DNA from: Methylobacterium sp. J-078
GTDB taxonomy: Bacteria; Pseudomonadota; Alphaproteobacteria; Rhizobiales; Beijerinckiaceae
Direction of reading: 5' to 3'
Assembly (NCBI RefSeq): GCF_022829285.1
Contig: NZ_JAKSYI010000055.1
Span: 236,074-300,073, forward strand
Length of the DNA stretch: 64,000 nt
In this document: in pieces, positions 30,889 through 39,649 of the stretch
Numbering within the stretch: position 1 is the first letter of the stretch
Layout: every line of letters begins with the position of its first letter
The notes under the pieces: model-generated
The model's input: only the letters and a program-made list of their open reading frames with translations
Database searches by the model: none
Told to the model about the DNA's origin: nothing
Position numbers and translations under genes: made by a program

Positions 30889-31868
30889 GCGGCGGAGGCT
30901 TCCGAGCGGTCGTAGAGGTGGCAGGCGACCCGGTGCGCCCCGACCGGGATCGGGTCCGGCCGCTCGACCAGACAACGGGCGAAGGCCGAGGGGCAGCGCG
31001 GATGGAAGGCGCAGCCCTGCGGGATGTTGGAAAGGCGCGGCATCGACCCCGGGATCTGCGCGAGGCGGTCGGTCTCCTGGGCGAGCGTCGGGATCGCCCC
31101 CATCAGGCCCTTCGCGTAGGGGTGGAGCGGGTTCTGCACCACGTCGCGCACGGGGCCGATCTCGGCGATGCGCCCCGAATACATCACGGCCACACGGTCG
31201 GCGGCCTCCGCGATCACGCCCATGTCGTGGGTCACCAGCATCACGGCGGTCCCGCGCTCGGTGCCGAGGCGCTTCAGGAGCGCGATGATCTGGGCCTGGA
31301 CCGAGACGTCCAGCGCCGTGGTCGGCTCGTCCGCGATGATGAGTTCGGGCTCGGCGGCCAGCGCCAGGGCGATCACCACGCGCTGGCGCATCCCGCCGGA
31401 GAATTCGTGCGGATAGCCGTCGATGCGCCGTTCGGGGGCCGGGATGCCGACCTCCGCGAGAAGGTCGATGGCGCGCCGGCGTGCCGCCTTCTCGGACAGG
31501 TCGGTGTGGGTGCGGACGGTCTCAACGATCTGACGGCCGACCCGGTAGAGCGGGTTCAGGCTGGTGAGCGGGTCCTGGAAGATCATGCCGATGCGCCGGC
31601 CGCGAATGCGCCGCATGGCCTCCGGCGACAGGGTGTCGATACGCGTCCCCTTCAGCAGGATCTCACCGCCGACGATGGCGCCGGGCGGATCGATGAGGCC
31701 GATGACGGCCGAACCGGTGACGGACTTGCCGGCTCCGGATTCGCCGACGACGCCGAGGATTTCCCCGCGGGCGATGTCGAACGAGACGTCGTCGATGGCC
31801 GTGAGTGTGCCGCGGCGGCCTGCGAAGGCGACGCGCAGGTTGCGGACCGAGAGGACGGGCTCTGTCAT
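30885..31868 (-). CDS. Oligopeptide/dipeptide ABC transporter ATP-binding protein (DppD/OppD type)
   Basis: 327 residues. Walker A GESGAGKSV, Q-loop MIFQDPLTSLNP, signature FSGGMRQRVVIALAL, Walker B LIIADEPTTALD and switch His in LVTHDMGV are intact, with the OppD C-terminal cysteine motif (GCAFHPRCPSAFARC). It follows the DppC-like gene by 24 bases. Together with the DppF-like protein it forms the heterodimeric ATPase of an importer of the peptide/nickel/opine class. Confidence 0.93.
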   Translation of the reverse strand: MTEPVLSVRNLRVAFAGRRGTLTAIDDVSFDIARGEILGVVGESGAGKSVTGSAVIGLIDPPGAIVGGEILLKGTRIDTLSPEAMRRIRGRRIGMIFQDPLTSLNPLYRVGRQIVETVRTHTDLSEKAARRRAIDLLAEVGIPAPERRIDGYPHEFSGGMRQRVVIALALAAEPELIIADEPTTALDVSVQAQIIALLKRLGTERGTAVMLVTHDMGVIAEAADRVAVMYSGRIAEIGPVRDVVQNPLHPYAKGLMGAIPTLAQETDRLAQIPGSMPRLSNIPQGCAFHPRCPSAFARCLVERPDPIPVGAHRVACHLYDRSEASAA

Positions 31869-31892
31869 GGCAGCTCTGTCATGCCGGCGCGA

Positions 31893-32855
31893 TCACTGGA
31901 GTTTCGGGTTCAGGGCGTCGCGCAGCCAGTCCCCCAGCAGGTTGATCGCCAGGACGAGGCCGGCGAGCGCAAGGCCCGGGAAGGCGACGATCCACCACTC
32001 GCCGGAGAACAGGAAGCGGTTGCCGGTGCGGATCAGGGTGCCGAGCGAGGGCATCGAATCGGGCAGGCCGGTGCCGAGGAAGGACAGCGTCGCCTCGGTG
32101 ATGATGGCGAGGGCGAGGTTGATGGTGGCGATGACGAAGACCGGCCCGAGGACATTGGGCAGGACGTGCCGGACCATGATCACCGGCGATGACAGCCCGA
32201 TGAGCCGCCCGGCCTGCACGTAATCCTTGTTCTTCTCCACCAGCACGGAGGAGCGCACGGTGCGGGCGTACTGCACCCAGAACGACAGACCGATCGAGAG
32301 CACGATGAGCCCGATGGCGGCGTTCGTGTCCATCTGACTGCCGAGCGCCGCCTTGGCGACGCCGTCCACCACCAACGCGATGAGGATCGCCGGGAAGGTG
32401 AGCTGCACGTCGGCGACGCGCATGATCAGCGTATCGACGAAACCCCCGAAATAGCCCGCCAGCAGCCCGAGAAGGATGCCGAGGGTGCCCGAGACCAGCA
32501 CGCCGAGGAGGCCGACCACCAGGGAGAGCCGGAGGCCGTAGAACACCGCCGAGAGCACGTCGCGGCCCTGGTCGTCGGTGCCGAGGGTGAAGGGAGCGAC
32601 GCCGTCGGCGTACCAGAGCGGCGGCAGGCTCGAGTTCATCAGCTCGAGCTGGGCCGGATCGTAGGGGTTCTGGGGCGAGATCCAGGGCGCCGCCACCGCC
32701 AGGACGACGAAGACCAGGGTCACCGCGAAGGCCCCCATGGCCAGCTTCGATCGGCGGAAGCTGACATAGACGTCGGAGTCGAGGAAGCGGGCGAGCGTCG
32801 AGCGCTTGGCTGGCGCCGGCGGGACGACGGGGGCTTCCTGCACGGACCCGCTCAT
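31893..32855 (-). CDS. Oligopeptide/dipeptide ABC transporter permease (DppC type)
   Basis: 320 residues. After a short cytoplasmic N-terminus there is a first membrane helix (AMGAFAVTLVFVVLAVAAPWI), a periplasmic loop containing GTDDQGRDVLSAVFYG, which is diagnostic for DppC-type permeases, then five more hydrophobic segments. The EAA-type ATPase-contact loop is near VQAGRLIGLSSPVIMVRHVL. The start ATG at 32855 overlaps the stop of the dppB-like gene, so an in-frame upstream start is rejected. Confidence 0.93.
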   Translation of the reverse strand: MSGSVQEAPVVPPAPAKRSTLARFLDSDVYVSFRRSKLAMGAFAVTLVFVVLAVAAPWISPQNPYDPAQLELMNSSLPPLWYADGVAPFTLGTDDQGRDVLSAVFYGLRLSLVVGLLGVLVSGTLGILLGLLAGYFGGFVDTLIMRVADVQLTFPAILIALVVDGVAKAALGSQMDTNAAIGLIVLSIGLSFWVQYARTVRSSVLVEKNKDYVQAGRLIGLSSPVIMVRHVLPNVLGPVFVIATINLALAIITEATLSFLGTGLPDSMPSLGTLIRTGNRFLFSGEWWIVAFPGLALAGLVLAINLLGDWLRDALNPKLQ

Positions 32856-33832
32856 GAGGCCCGGCCCGTCGACAGGCGCAGTCGGGGATCGACGATGGTG
32901 TAGAGCACGTCCACCACGAGGTTGATGACGACGAAGATGGCAGCGACCAGGAGCAGGTAGGCCGCCATGATCGGAATATCGACGTTCTGCACGGCCTGGA
33001 CGAAGAGCAGGCCCATACCCGGCCACTGGAATACCGTCTCGGTGATAATCGAAAAGGCGATGACCGAGCCAAGTTGCAGGCCCGCGATGGTGATCACCGG
33101 CACCAGGGTGTTCTTGAGGGCGTGGCCGAGATGGATCGAGCGCGTGGTCAGGCCCCGCGCCCGGGCGAAGCGGATGTAGTCGGTGCGCAGGACCTCCAGC
33201 ATCTCGGCGCGCACCAGCCGCATGATCAGTGTCATCTGAAACAGGCCGAGGGTGACGGAGGGCAGGATCAGCGCGCGCAGGCCGGAGGCGGTGAGGAACC
33301 CGGTCGTCCACCAGCCGAGGCGCACGGTGTCGCCGCGCCCGAACGAGGGCAGCCAGCCCAGCGTCACCGAGAACAGGAAGATCAGTAGGATGCCGATGAG
33401 GAAGGTCGGCAGGCTGATGCCGATGAGGGAGATGGCGAGGAAGATCTTGGCGAGCCAGGTGTCCCGCCGCAGGGCGCAGTAGACCCCCATCAGGATGCCC
33501 ACGCTGAGCGCGAACAGCGTGGCGCAGAGCGCGAGCTCGAGGGTGGCGGGCATGCGCTCGGCCAGCAGCGCGGAGACCGGCTGGCGGAACTGGTAAGAGG
33601 TGCCGAACTCGCCGCGGACCACGTTGCCGGCATAGCGCAGGAACTGGACGGCCACGGGATCGTCGAGGCCGAGATCCTTCCGGATGGCGACGCGCTCGGC
33701 ATAGGGCGTGTCGACGCCCACGATCTGGTTCACCGGATCGCCCGCGAAGCGGAACATCGAGAAGGCGATCAGGCCGACCGCGAACAGGACGGCGATGGAT
33801 TGCAGGAGGCGCTGGAGGATGAAGGCGATCAT
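32852..33832 (-). CDS. Oligopeptide/dipeptide ABC transporter permease (DppB type)
   Basis: 326 residues starting MIAFILQRLLQSIAVLFAVG, the typical DppB first helix, so the 25 residues from a further-upstream start are not used. It contains the DppB motif DLGLDDPVAVQFLRY and GEFGTSYQFRQPV in the first periplasmic loop, then five further membrane helices and the EAA loop FARARGLTTRSIHLGHALKN. About 300 bases of apparently empty sequence separate it from the binding-protein gene upstream, so the operon may have an internal promoter or attenuating hairpin there. Confidence 0.93.
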   Translation of the reverse strand: MIAFILQRLLQSIAVLFAVGLIAFSMFRFAGDPVNQIVGVDTPYAERVAIRKDLGLDDPVAVQFLRYAGNVVRGEFGTSYQFRQPVSALLAERMPATLELALCATLFALSVGILMGVYCALRRDTWLAKIFLAISLIGISLPTFLIGILLIFLFSVTLGWLPSFGRGDTVRLGWWTTGFLTASGLRALILPSVTLGLFQMTLIMRLVRAEMLEVLRTDYIRFARARGLTTRSIHLGHALKNTLVPVITIAGLQLGSVIAFSIITETVFQWPGMGLLFVQAVQNVDIPIMAAYLLLVAAIFVVINLVVDVLYTIVDPRLRLSTGRAS

Positions 33833-34130
33833 GCGCGGGCGTCTCGCGAACCGGGTCCGAGCCGTCCGATCGATGGCGCCGGTAAGCGCGCCGTCATTCC
33901 GGGGCACCGGAGGCGAGCCCGGACCCGAAGGGGCGCGCCAGCGGCGTGCAATCCAGAACCGCTGACGGCGGCAGGTCCGGCCTCGTCGGCGGGTCTGGAT
34001 CCTCGGTTCCGCAGCGCGGCCCCAGGATGACGGAGCGCTTCCTGGACCAGTCCTCCGCTGCGGACCTGTTCGGTTCGCGACCCCGGATCGACGCTTGGCC
34101 CACGCACCGCTGCAAACCTCTCTCGAAACC

Positions 34131-35747
34131 TCACGGCTGCTTCGAGACCCAGTACAGCATCAGCATGTTGTCCGGCCGCTGGACCAGGGTGACCTTCTTC
34201 GAGACACCCCAGGCGAGGGCCTGCTGGTGCAGGGGGATGAAGCCCCAATCGGCCTGGATGGTGTCGAAGCCTTCCTTGATCTGCGCGTTGCGCTTGGTCT
34301 GGTCGCTCTCGGCCTCGACGGAATCGGCCAGCGCGTCGACCTTCGGGTTGCAGTAATTGCCGAGGTTCCAGTTGCCGCGGCCGGGCTTGGAGCCGTTCCG
34401 GCAGCCCGCGATCTCGAACAGGATGTTGTGCGAATCCTGGGAGGAGGGGGTCCAGCCGACGAGGTAGAAGGACGTGTCGTAGGCGGGCGCGAGAACCTTG
34501 GCGAAGTACTTCGCCTTCGGCTGTGCGTTGAGGTTCACCTTCACGCCGACCCGGGCCAGCATCGAGACCACGGCTTGGCAGATCGCCTCGTCGTTGACGT
34601 AGCGGTCGTTGGGGCAATCCATGCCCAGCGAGAAGCCGTCCGGGTAGCCGGCCTCCGTGAGGAGCGCCTTGGCGCGCTTCGGGTCGTATTCGGGCCGCTT
34701 GAACTCGGAGGCGAGCGGAAACAGCACCGGCGCGATCAGGAGGGCGGAGGGTACGGCCTGGCCGCGCATGACCCGCTTGGCGATCGTCTCCTCGTCGATG
34801 GCCCGGTAGAAGGCCTCGCGCACACGGACGTCCTTGAACGGGTTCTTGCCCTTGACGTTCGAGTCCTTCAGCTCGTCGCGCGACTGGTCCATGCCGAGGA
34901 AGATCGTGCGCAGCTCCGGCCCGGCCATCACCGTGGCGGTGCCGCTCCCGTTGACGCGCTGGGCGTCCTGCAGAGGCACGGGGTCGATCCAGTCGACCTC
35001 GCCGGAGATCAGCGCGGCGACGCGGGTGGCGTCGTTCTGGATCGTGGTGAAGACCGCCTCGTCGAGGTTCGATTCCACCTTGCCCCAGTAGTTGGGGTTC
35101 TTCTTGAACACCGTGCGTACGCCGGGCTGGTGCTCGGTGATGATGAACGGCCCGGTGCCGTTCTCGTGGAGCGCCGCGTAACTCGTGGAGCTGGCGCTCG
35201 GCAGGGTCGGGGCGACGGCGCCGTTCTTCTCGGCCCAGGACTTCGACATGATGTACCAGGTCGAGAACTGGTACAGGGCGATCGGGTTGGGGCTCTTGAG
35301 CTTCATGTCGACGGTGTGGTCGTCGACCTTTACCCACTCGGCGTCGGACGGCACGTTGGTGGTGAAATTCGAGCCCGGCGCCCGTACGCGGTTGGCCGAG
35401 AAGATCACGTCGTCGGCGGTGAAGTCCGAGCCGTCATGGAACTTCACGCCCTTGCGCAGGTGGAAGCGCCAGCGCGTCGGCTCCGGATTTTCCCAGGATT
35501 CCGCCAGCATCGGCGCCAGCTTCAGGTCCTTGTCGCGCGTGATCAACGAATCGAACACCGCGCCGTGCATCCCGATCGTGAAGCTTTCCTTGAGCGAGTA
35601 GGGGTCGAGGGACTTGATGTCGCCCTGAAAGGCGAAGCGGAAGACGTTGGCGGCCTGAGCCGCGTTCGTGGCGGACAGCCCGAGAACCCCGGCGAGGACT
35701 GCCGCCGACGCGAACGCTTTAACCGTGGACTTCAACAAGGCTTCCAT
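34131..35747 (-). CDS. Periplasmic solute-binding protein, SBP_bac_5 family
   Basis: 538 residues. A signal peptide (VKAFASAAVLAGVLGLSATN, cleavage after AAQA at about 31) directs it to the periplasm. The mature protein has family-5 hallmarks: FAFQGDIKSLDPYSLKE at the start, LAESWENPEPTRWRFHLRKG, VKFHDGSDFTADDVIFSANR, and the late block GWTPSSQDSHNILFE. It delivers ligand to the downstream DppBCDF-like transporter. Ligand class (peptide, glycoside, opine, nickel) cannot be fixed from sequence; the amidase and CE4 enzymes in the operon argue for an amide-bearing compound. Start at 35747 chosen because the signal peptide follows directly. Confidence 0.93.
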   Translation of the reverse strand: MEALLKSTVKAFASAAVLAGVLGLSATNAAQAANVFRFAFQGDIKSLDPYSLKESFTIGMHGAVFDSLITRDKDLKLAPMLAESWENPEPTRWRFHLRKGVKFHDGSDFTADDVIFSANRVRAPGSNFTTNVPSDAEWVKVDDHTVDMKLKSPNPIALYQFSTWYIMSKSWAEKNGAVAPTLPSASSTSYAALHENGTGPFIITEHQPGVRTVFKKNPNYWGKVESNLDEAVFTTIQNDATRVAALISGEVDWIDPVPLQDAQRVNGSGTATVMAGPELRTIFLGMDQSRDELKDSNVKGKNPFKDVRVREAFYRAIDEETIAKRVMRGQAVPSALLIAPVLFPLASEFKRPEYDPKRAKALLTEAGYPDGFSLGMDCPNDRYVNDEAICQAVVSMLARVGVKVNLNAQPKAKYFAKVLAPAYDTSFYLVGWTPSSQDSHNILFEIAGCRNGSKPGRGNWNLGNYCNPKVDALADSVEAESDQTKRNAQIKEGFDTIQADWGFIPLHQQALAWGVSKKVTLVQRPDNMLMLYWVSKQP

Positions 35748-35917
35748 CCTCTTCGTGCATGCTGTGCGCGTGCCGGCAGCGATCATTGCGTGGCGCGGGC
35801 ACCTTGGCATGGATCACGCCAACTCCGAACCGGGTCGCGGACGCCGTGCACCTTGCCATCGCGTGCGACGCCCCGTGCGGCGGGCGCGGCTGGGCCAGAC
35901 GGGTCCGTGCCCAAAAA

Positions 35918-36556
35918 TCAGTCAATGACGGCGCCCCGGTCAAGGTCTACCTGCATGCCGCTGCACGGACGCGTGCCGCGTGACCGTACCGGTCCGCGTG
36001 CCCGGCCCTCCGCCTTCTCAGCTAAAACATCCGCCATTGCCGCGGCGTGGACAGGCGCGGCGTGGGTGAGCGTGAGGTCGGCGTCCTTGACCCCGTGGCA
36101 CATCAGGACCCAGCGCGAGCGGGGCCTCGATGCCGAAGGGGCGAAGGCCGTGTGGCGCGCCTGGTCGAGTTCGGCCTGAACGAGGCGCTGAAGGGTGGCG
36201 GTCAGGGCCGGGCTGGCGCACATGGCGTCCCGCAGGTTCGTCACCGCGATGACGTGGGCGAAGCCTGCGTTCTGAACGACGTGTTCGTACACGGCGCAGC
36301 GACCGTCGAGCACGGCCTCGGCGGCGCCGACGACGCCTTCGAAGCCGATCATGCCGACCTCCACACGCGTCGCGGCGATCGGCATGATCACCGAAACATG
36401 TCCGTCCTCGGGAAAGGTGCCGCGCTCCACCACGGTGCCGGGCCGCGTCAGAACATCGCGCACCTCCAACGCGACGGGATGAAGAGCGGGAGCAAAGCAA
36501 GCGCGATCCTCCGGCGACAATTGTCGCAGCACGCGATTCTGAAGCGCAAGTTGCAT
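35918..36556 (-). pseudogene. Crp/Fnr-type regulator with degenerated C-terminal DNA-binding domain
   Basis: 212 residues. The cyclic-nucleotide-binding-like domain (about 1-135) is readable: RVLRQLSPEDRACFAPALHP, VERGTFPEDGHVSVIMP, VEVGMIGFEGVVGAAEAVL, matching the short Crp-like proteins common in rhizobia and methylobacteria. The following segment SRWVLMCHGVKDADLTLTHA keeps the lead-in to the helix-turn-helix, but after it the expected EFLALMLG-x-R-R-x-x-V recognition region is replaced by AMADVLAEKAEGRARGP and unrelated residues. The frame stays open, so either the end was lost by indel/recombination or the protein works without DNA binding. I call it probably decayed. Confidence 0.55.
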
Positions 36557-36995
36557 GGATGACGACGGATTCCCGGGCTCTGGGCGCAGAAAATACAGCC
36601 TCTCCTGCCCGGTGGCGCCCCTAGCCTTGTGAAGGAGACAGATCAGCGAAGGAAATTGAGCCCTATGGTCGCGACAAAAACGAAACTCTACGGCGAGATC
36701 AACATAGGTTAGTGCCGGAAATCATACGAAGCCTCAACAGGTTCTTACCAGTTCCCTGCGCCGAGGCTAAATACGCGAACGTGTGTGCAATCGATCGTCT
36801 CGCTTCGGAGCACCGGCCTGGATGTCGGAGACTTGAAACCGTCGGCGTGGCGCACCGGCCTGCGCGGCCCGTCAGGGCGGGCACCGGTCACACCCCGGGT
36901 TCATCGCAGGGCTCGCCCTGCGGACCGACCGGAGCGCCGATACCGAGGCGCGCGGCATCAAGGCCCGACCGCGGGATCGTTTGGCCGACCCAATC
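36557..36995. other. Divergent intergenic region between two Crp-like genes
   Basis: About 440 bases with somewhat higher A/T at 36590-36790. A tiny frame of 15 codons (36665-36712) has a possible AAGGA site but no other support. I see no strong hairpin or RNA gene. It should hold the promoter of the Crp/Fnr gene at 36996. Confidence 0.45.
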
Positions 36996-37817
36996 ATGCA
37001 GTGCGAGTCCGTCACGTCCCTGCCGGTCTGCCCGATAGACGCCTCTCAGACGGATCCCGCCTTGCCATCCCCTCCGCCCACGCCGCGCTTCGACGTGTCA
37101 AATCCCTTCGTACGCAAACTCGAAGGGTTCGGTCCGCTCCGGGATGCCGATCGCGCCCTCCTCGAACGGATCAGCGCGAACGCCCAGCGGATCGGCCCGC
37201 GGGTCGACCTGATCCGTGAAGGGGACACACCGGACGGCGTGATCCTGATCATGGAGGGCATCGCCTGCCGGCAGAAGCACCGGGCCAACGGTGCGCGGCA
37301 CATCACCGCCTATCTCGTGCCCGGAGATGCCTGCGACCTCGACGTCGCCCTGCTGACGCAGATGGACCACACCATCACGACGCTCTCCACCTGCCGGGTC
37401 GTCCGTCTGTCCCTGGACCTCGTGAAGCGCCTGATGGACGAGCATCCCGCCATCGCCCGCTCCCTGCGCATCTCGACCCTGGTGGACGAGGCGACGCTGC
37501 GCGAGTGGCTCGTGAACGTGGGCTGCCGCTCCGCGATCGAGCGGATCGCCCACCTGTTGTGCGAGTTGCTCGTTCGCCTGCAGATCGTGGGCTTCGCCAG
37601 CGAGGATTCCTACGAGTTCCCAGTCACGCAGCTCGACCTCGCCGACACCGTCGGCCTCTCGAATGTCCACGTAAACCGCTCGCTTCAGGAACTCCGACGC
37701 CAAGGTGTGATTGAACTCAGAGGCAGGACGCTGAAGATCCTCGATCATCACCGCCTGAAGTCGATTGCCGAGTTCAACGCGAAGTACCTGCACCTGGGGA
37801 CACAGGCGGCGGCATGA
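36996..37817 (+). CDS. Crp/Fnr-family transcriptional regulator
   Basis: 273 residues from the ATG at 36996; a TTG at 36981 would add five. The cNMP-binding beta-barrel runs about 35-155 (FGPLRDADRALLERISANAQ, LIREGDTPDGVILIMEGIA, YLVPGDACDLDVALL), a long dimer helix follows (TLREWLVNVGCRSAIERIAH), then a winged HTH at about 205-260 with TQLDLADTVGLSNVHVNRSL as helix-turn-helix and GVIELRGRTLKILD as wing. There is no N-terminal Fnr cysteine cluster, so it is not an oxygen sensor of the Fnr kind. This is a common alphaproteobacterial group; the ligand is unknown. Its stop overlaps the next small gene (ATGA). Confidence 0.9.
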   Translation: MQCESVTSLPVCPIDASQTDPALPSPPPTPRFDVSNPFVRKLEGFGPLRDADRALLERISANAQRIGPRVDLIREGDTPDGVILIMEGIACRQKHRANGARHITAYLVPGDACDLDVALLTQMDHTITTLSTCRVVRLSLDLVKRLMDEHPAIARSLRISTLVDEATLREWLVNVGCRSAIERIAHLLCELLVRLQIVGFASEDSYEFPVTQLDLADTVGLSNVHVNRSLQELRRQGVIELRGRTLKILDHHRLKSIAEFNAKYLHLGTQAAA

Positions 37818-38068
37818 CCATGAAACTACAACCCGTCCAGATCGCGACGGGCAGCAACGACCGCGAGAGTCGCCTGGTTTTCGAGGACGGCATGCTCGTC
37901 GCTGTGCTCGTCCTGCTCTCCGGCGAACACGATGCACATGCCGGGAAGTGGTTCCTCGAAGGCGGCTTCGGTCCGGTGAAGGACGTTCATGCGCCGCTCT
38001 TCGACGATCTCGAAACGGCCAAGGCCTGGATCTCGACCCAGCTGGTGGACATCACGTCCCGCGATTGA
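37814..38068 (+). CDS. Small conserved-looking protein coupled to the Crp/Fnr gene
   Basis: 84 residues, no family recognised. It begins TMKLQPVQIATGSNDRESRL and has a compact alternating pattern (LVFEDGMLVAVLVLL, GKWFLEGGFGP) ending in a helix (LETAKAWISTQLVDI), suggesting a small folded alpha/beta protein without membrane segments. The four-base overlap with the upstream regulator gene shows translational coupling and makes it a true gene. A role linked to the regulator is inferred from that coupling only. Confidence 0.75.
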   Translation: MTMKLQPVQIATGSNDRESRLVFEDGMLVAVLVLLSGEHDAHAGKWFLEGGFGPVKDVHAPLFDDLETAKAWISTQLVDITSRD

Positions 38069-38410
38069 GACAGATTCTCGCTCGCCGGTCGAGCTTCGTG
38101 AATGCGGATCGCGTCGTCCGGGGACACGATCGAGAAGTCGGACCCACGACGGATCCGATCGGGTCTCGTCGACGCCGTGCCCCCCGAACGTGTCGGCGAG
38201 ACTCCGAACGGTCCGCGTGGGGGCCGCAGCCTTCCCCGTCGAATGGGGATGAAGCGTCACCGACTTATCGTGGCTCGCGAGACCGGCTTCCCCCTCGCGA
38301 CGTTGCCCGCGCACTCACCGCGTCCTGAGACGATCCGCGCATCGGGCATGTCCGGGCGCGCGCTCGCCCACTGCTGAAATGGGGACCGGGCGGCCCGGAT
38401 CGGGCAGAGC
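38069..38410. other. Intergenic region between convergent genes
   Basis: About 340 bases between the stops of the small gene at 37814 and the leftward REC-HD-GYP gene. Only a weak CCGGGC-G-GCCCGG inverted repeat (38386-38398) close to the right-hand stop might help terminate transcription. No gene is supported here. Confidence 0.4.
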
Positions 38411-39424
38411 TCAGCCCTGTCCCGCCTGCGCATTCAGGAAGGCGTCCACGCAGACCGGGTCGAAATGCGAACCCGCATTGGCGCGGATGTGGTTGAGCGC
38501 CTCGGCCTCGCTCCAGGCCTTCTTGTAGGGGCGCTCCGAGGTCAGCGCATCGAATACGTCGGCGATGGCGACGATGCGGCCCGAGAGCGGGATCGCCTCG
38601 CCGCTGAGGCCGAGCGGATAGCCGGAACCGTCCCAGCGCTCGTGATGCGTAGCGGCGATCTCAGCGGCCAGTTGCATCAGACTGGAGGAGCTGCCCTCCA
38701 GAATGCGCTTGCCGCGCTCGGCATGGTGCTGCATCTCGTGGCGCTCCTCCGCCGTGAGTGGCCCCGGCTTCAGCAGGATCGAATCCGGCACACTGATCTT
38801 GCCGACATCGTGCATCGTGGAGGCGAGGCTGAGCTGCTCGACCTGCTCCTCCGGCAGCCCGAGGCCGTGACCGATCGCCGTGACGAGGCCGGCGACCCGC
38901 GCCACGTGATTGCCGGTCTCATTGTCCCGGTGTTCGGCGGCCTTCATGAGCATCATGACGATCTCGCGCTCGCGCGCCGCGATGAGGGCGGTGGCGGCCT
39001 TCACTTCGCGGTCGAGCCAAGCGGCCCGGTCGATCTGATCGAGCCGCGCCTGGTTGAGGGCGAGCAGGTTCGAGACGCGGGCCCTGATCTCGACGGCGTC
39101 GAAGGGCTTGGCGAGAAAGTCCGTGGCCCCGGCCGCGAGCGCTTCCCGGCGCAGGCTGCGCTGGTCGAGGCTGGTCACCATGACGATGGGGACATGCGCG
39201 AAGCCCGGGATCATTCGGGCGGCACGGATGAACTCGACCCCGTTCATCCCCGGCATCTCGAAGTCGGAGATCGCGACGCCGATCCGCTCGGCATTCTCAC
39301 GCACGAAGGCCAGGGCGTCGGACGGAACCGTGAAGTCGCGGACCGTACAATCGGGCAGATCGCGAATGACCTCGGCGAGCAACAGATTGTTCAGCGGGGC
39401 ATCATCGAGAATCAGCACGAACAT
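38411..39424 (-). CDS. Response regulator with HD-GYP output domain (cyclic-di-GMP phosphodiesterase)
   Basis: 337 residues. Receiver domain 1-125 with the acidic pair Asp7-Asp8, phospho-acceptor Asp54 (ISDFEMPGMNG), Thr/Ser switch VTSLDQ and Lys107 (AKPFD) all in place. A helical linker (about 126-160) leads to the HD-GYP domain, about 160-332, with His205-Asp206 (MHDVGK), HHE at 260-262 and GYP at 268-270 (WDGSGYPLGL), and DVFDALTSERPYK. It is a standard two-domain RpfG-like protein; no sensor kinase gene is nearby. Compare with the HD-GYP protein at 20442, whose receiver part is degenerate. Confidence 0.93.
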   Translation of the reverse strand: MFVLILDDAPLNNLLLAEVIRDLPDCTVRDFTVPSDALAFVRENAERIGVAISDFEMPGMNGVEFIRAARMIPGFAHVPIVMVTSLDQRSLRREALAAGATDFLAKPFDAVEIRARVSNLLALNQARLDQIDRAAWLDREVKAATALIAAREREIVMMLMKAAEHRDNETGNHVARVAGLVTAIGHGLGLPEEQVEQLSLASTMHDVGKISVPDSILLKPGPLTAEERHEMQHHAERGKRILEGSSSSLMQLAAEIAATHHERWDGSGYPLGLSGEAIPLSGRIVAIADVFDALTSERPYKKAWSEAEALNHIRANAGSHFDPVCVDAFLNAQAGQG

Positions 39425-39649
39425 CGCGGTGGTCTTGCCCTTCGGCGCCGAGGGAGGACGACCGCGTAAGCCCGAGTGCGCTTCCTGGCGAGCACACCCT
39501 GCAAGCGCGACGATCCGGCTGCTTCCCCTTCGATACCAAATCCGGCGCCCTGTCGCGCGCCTTCGCGGCCTGACGGGCCGGGCGGATCGCGGAAATCCGC
39601 GGCCGTGACGTTGGCGCCACCCGACCGGCTTGCTTCGGGGCTTCGGGTG

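Noticed and set aside
36665..36712. A 15-codon frame (MVATKTKLYGEINIG) with a possible AAGGA site
   Set aside because: Too short to support without conservation data; no resemblance to PqqA or a known leader peptide.
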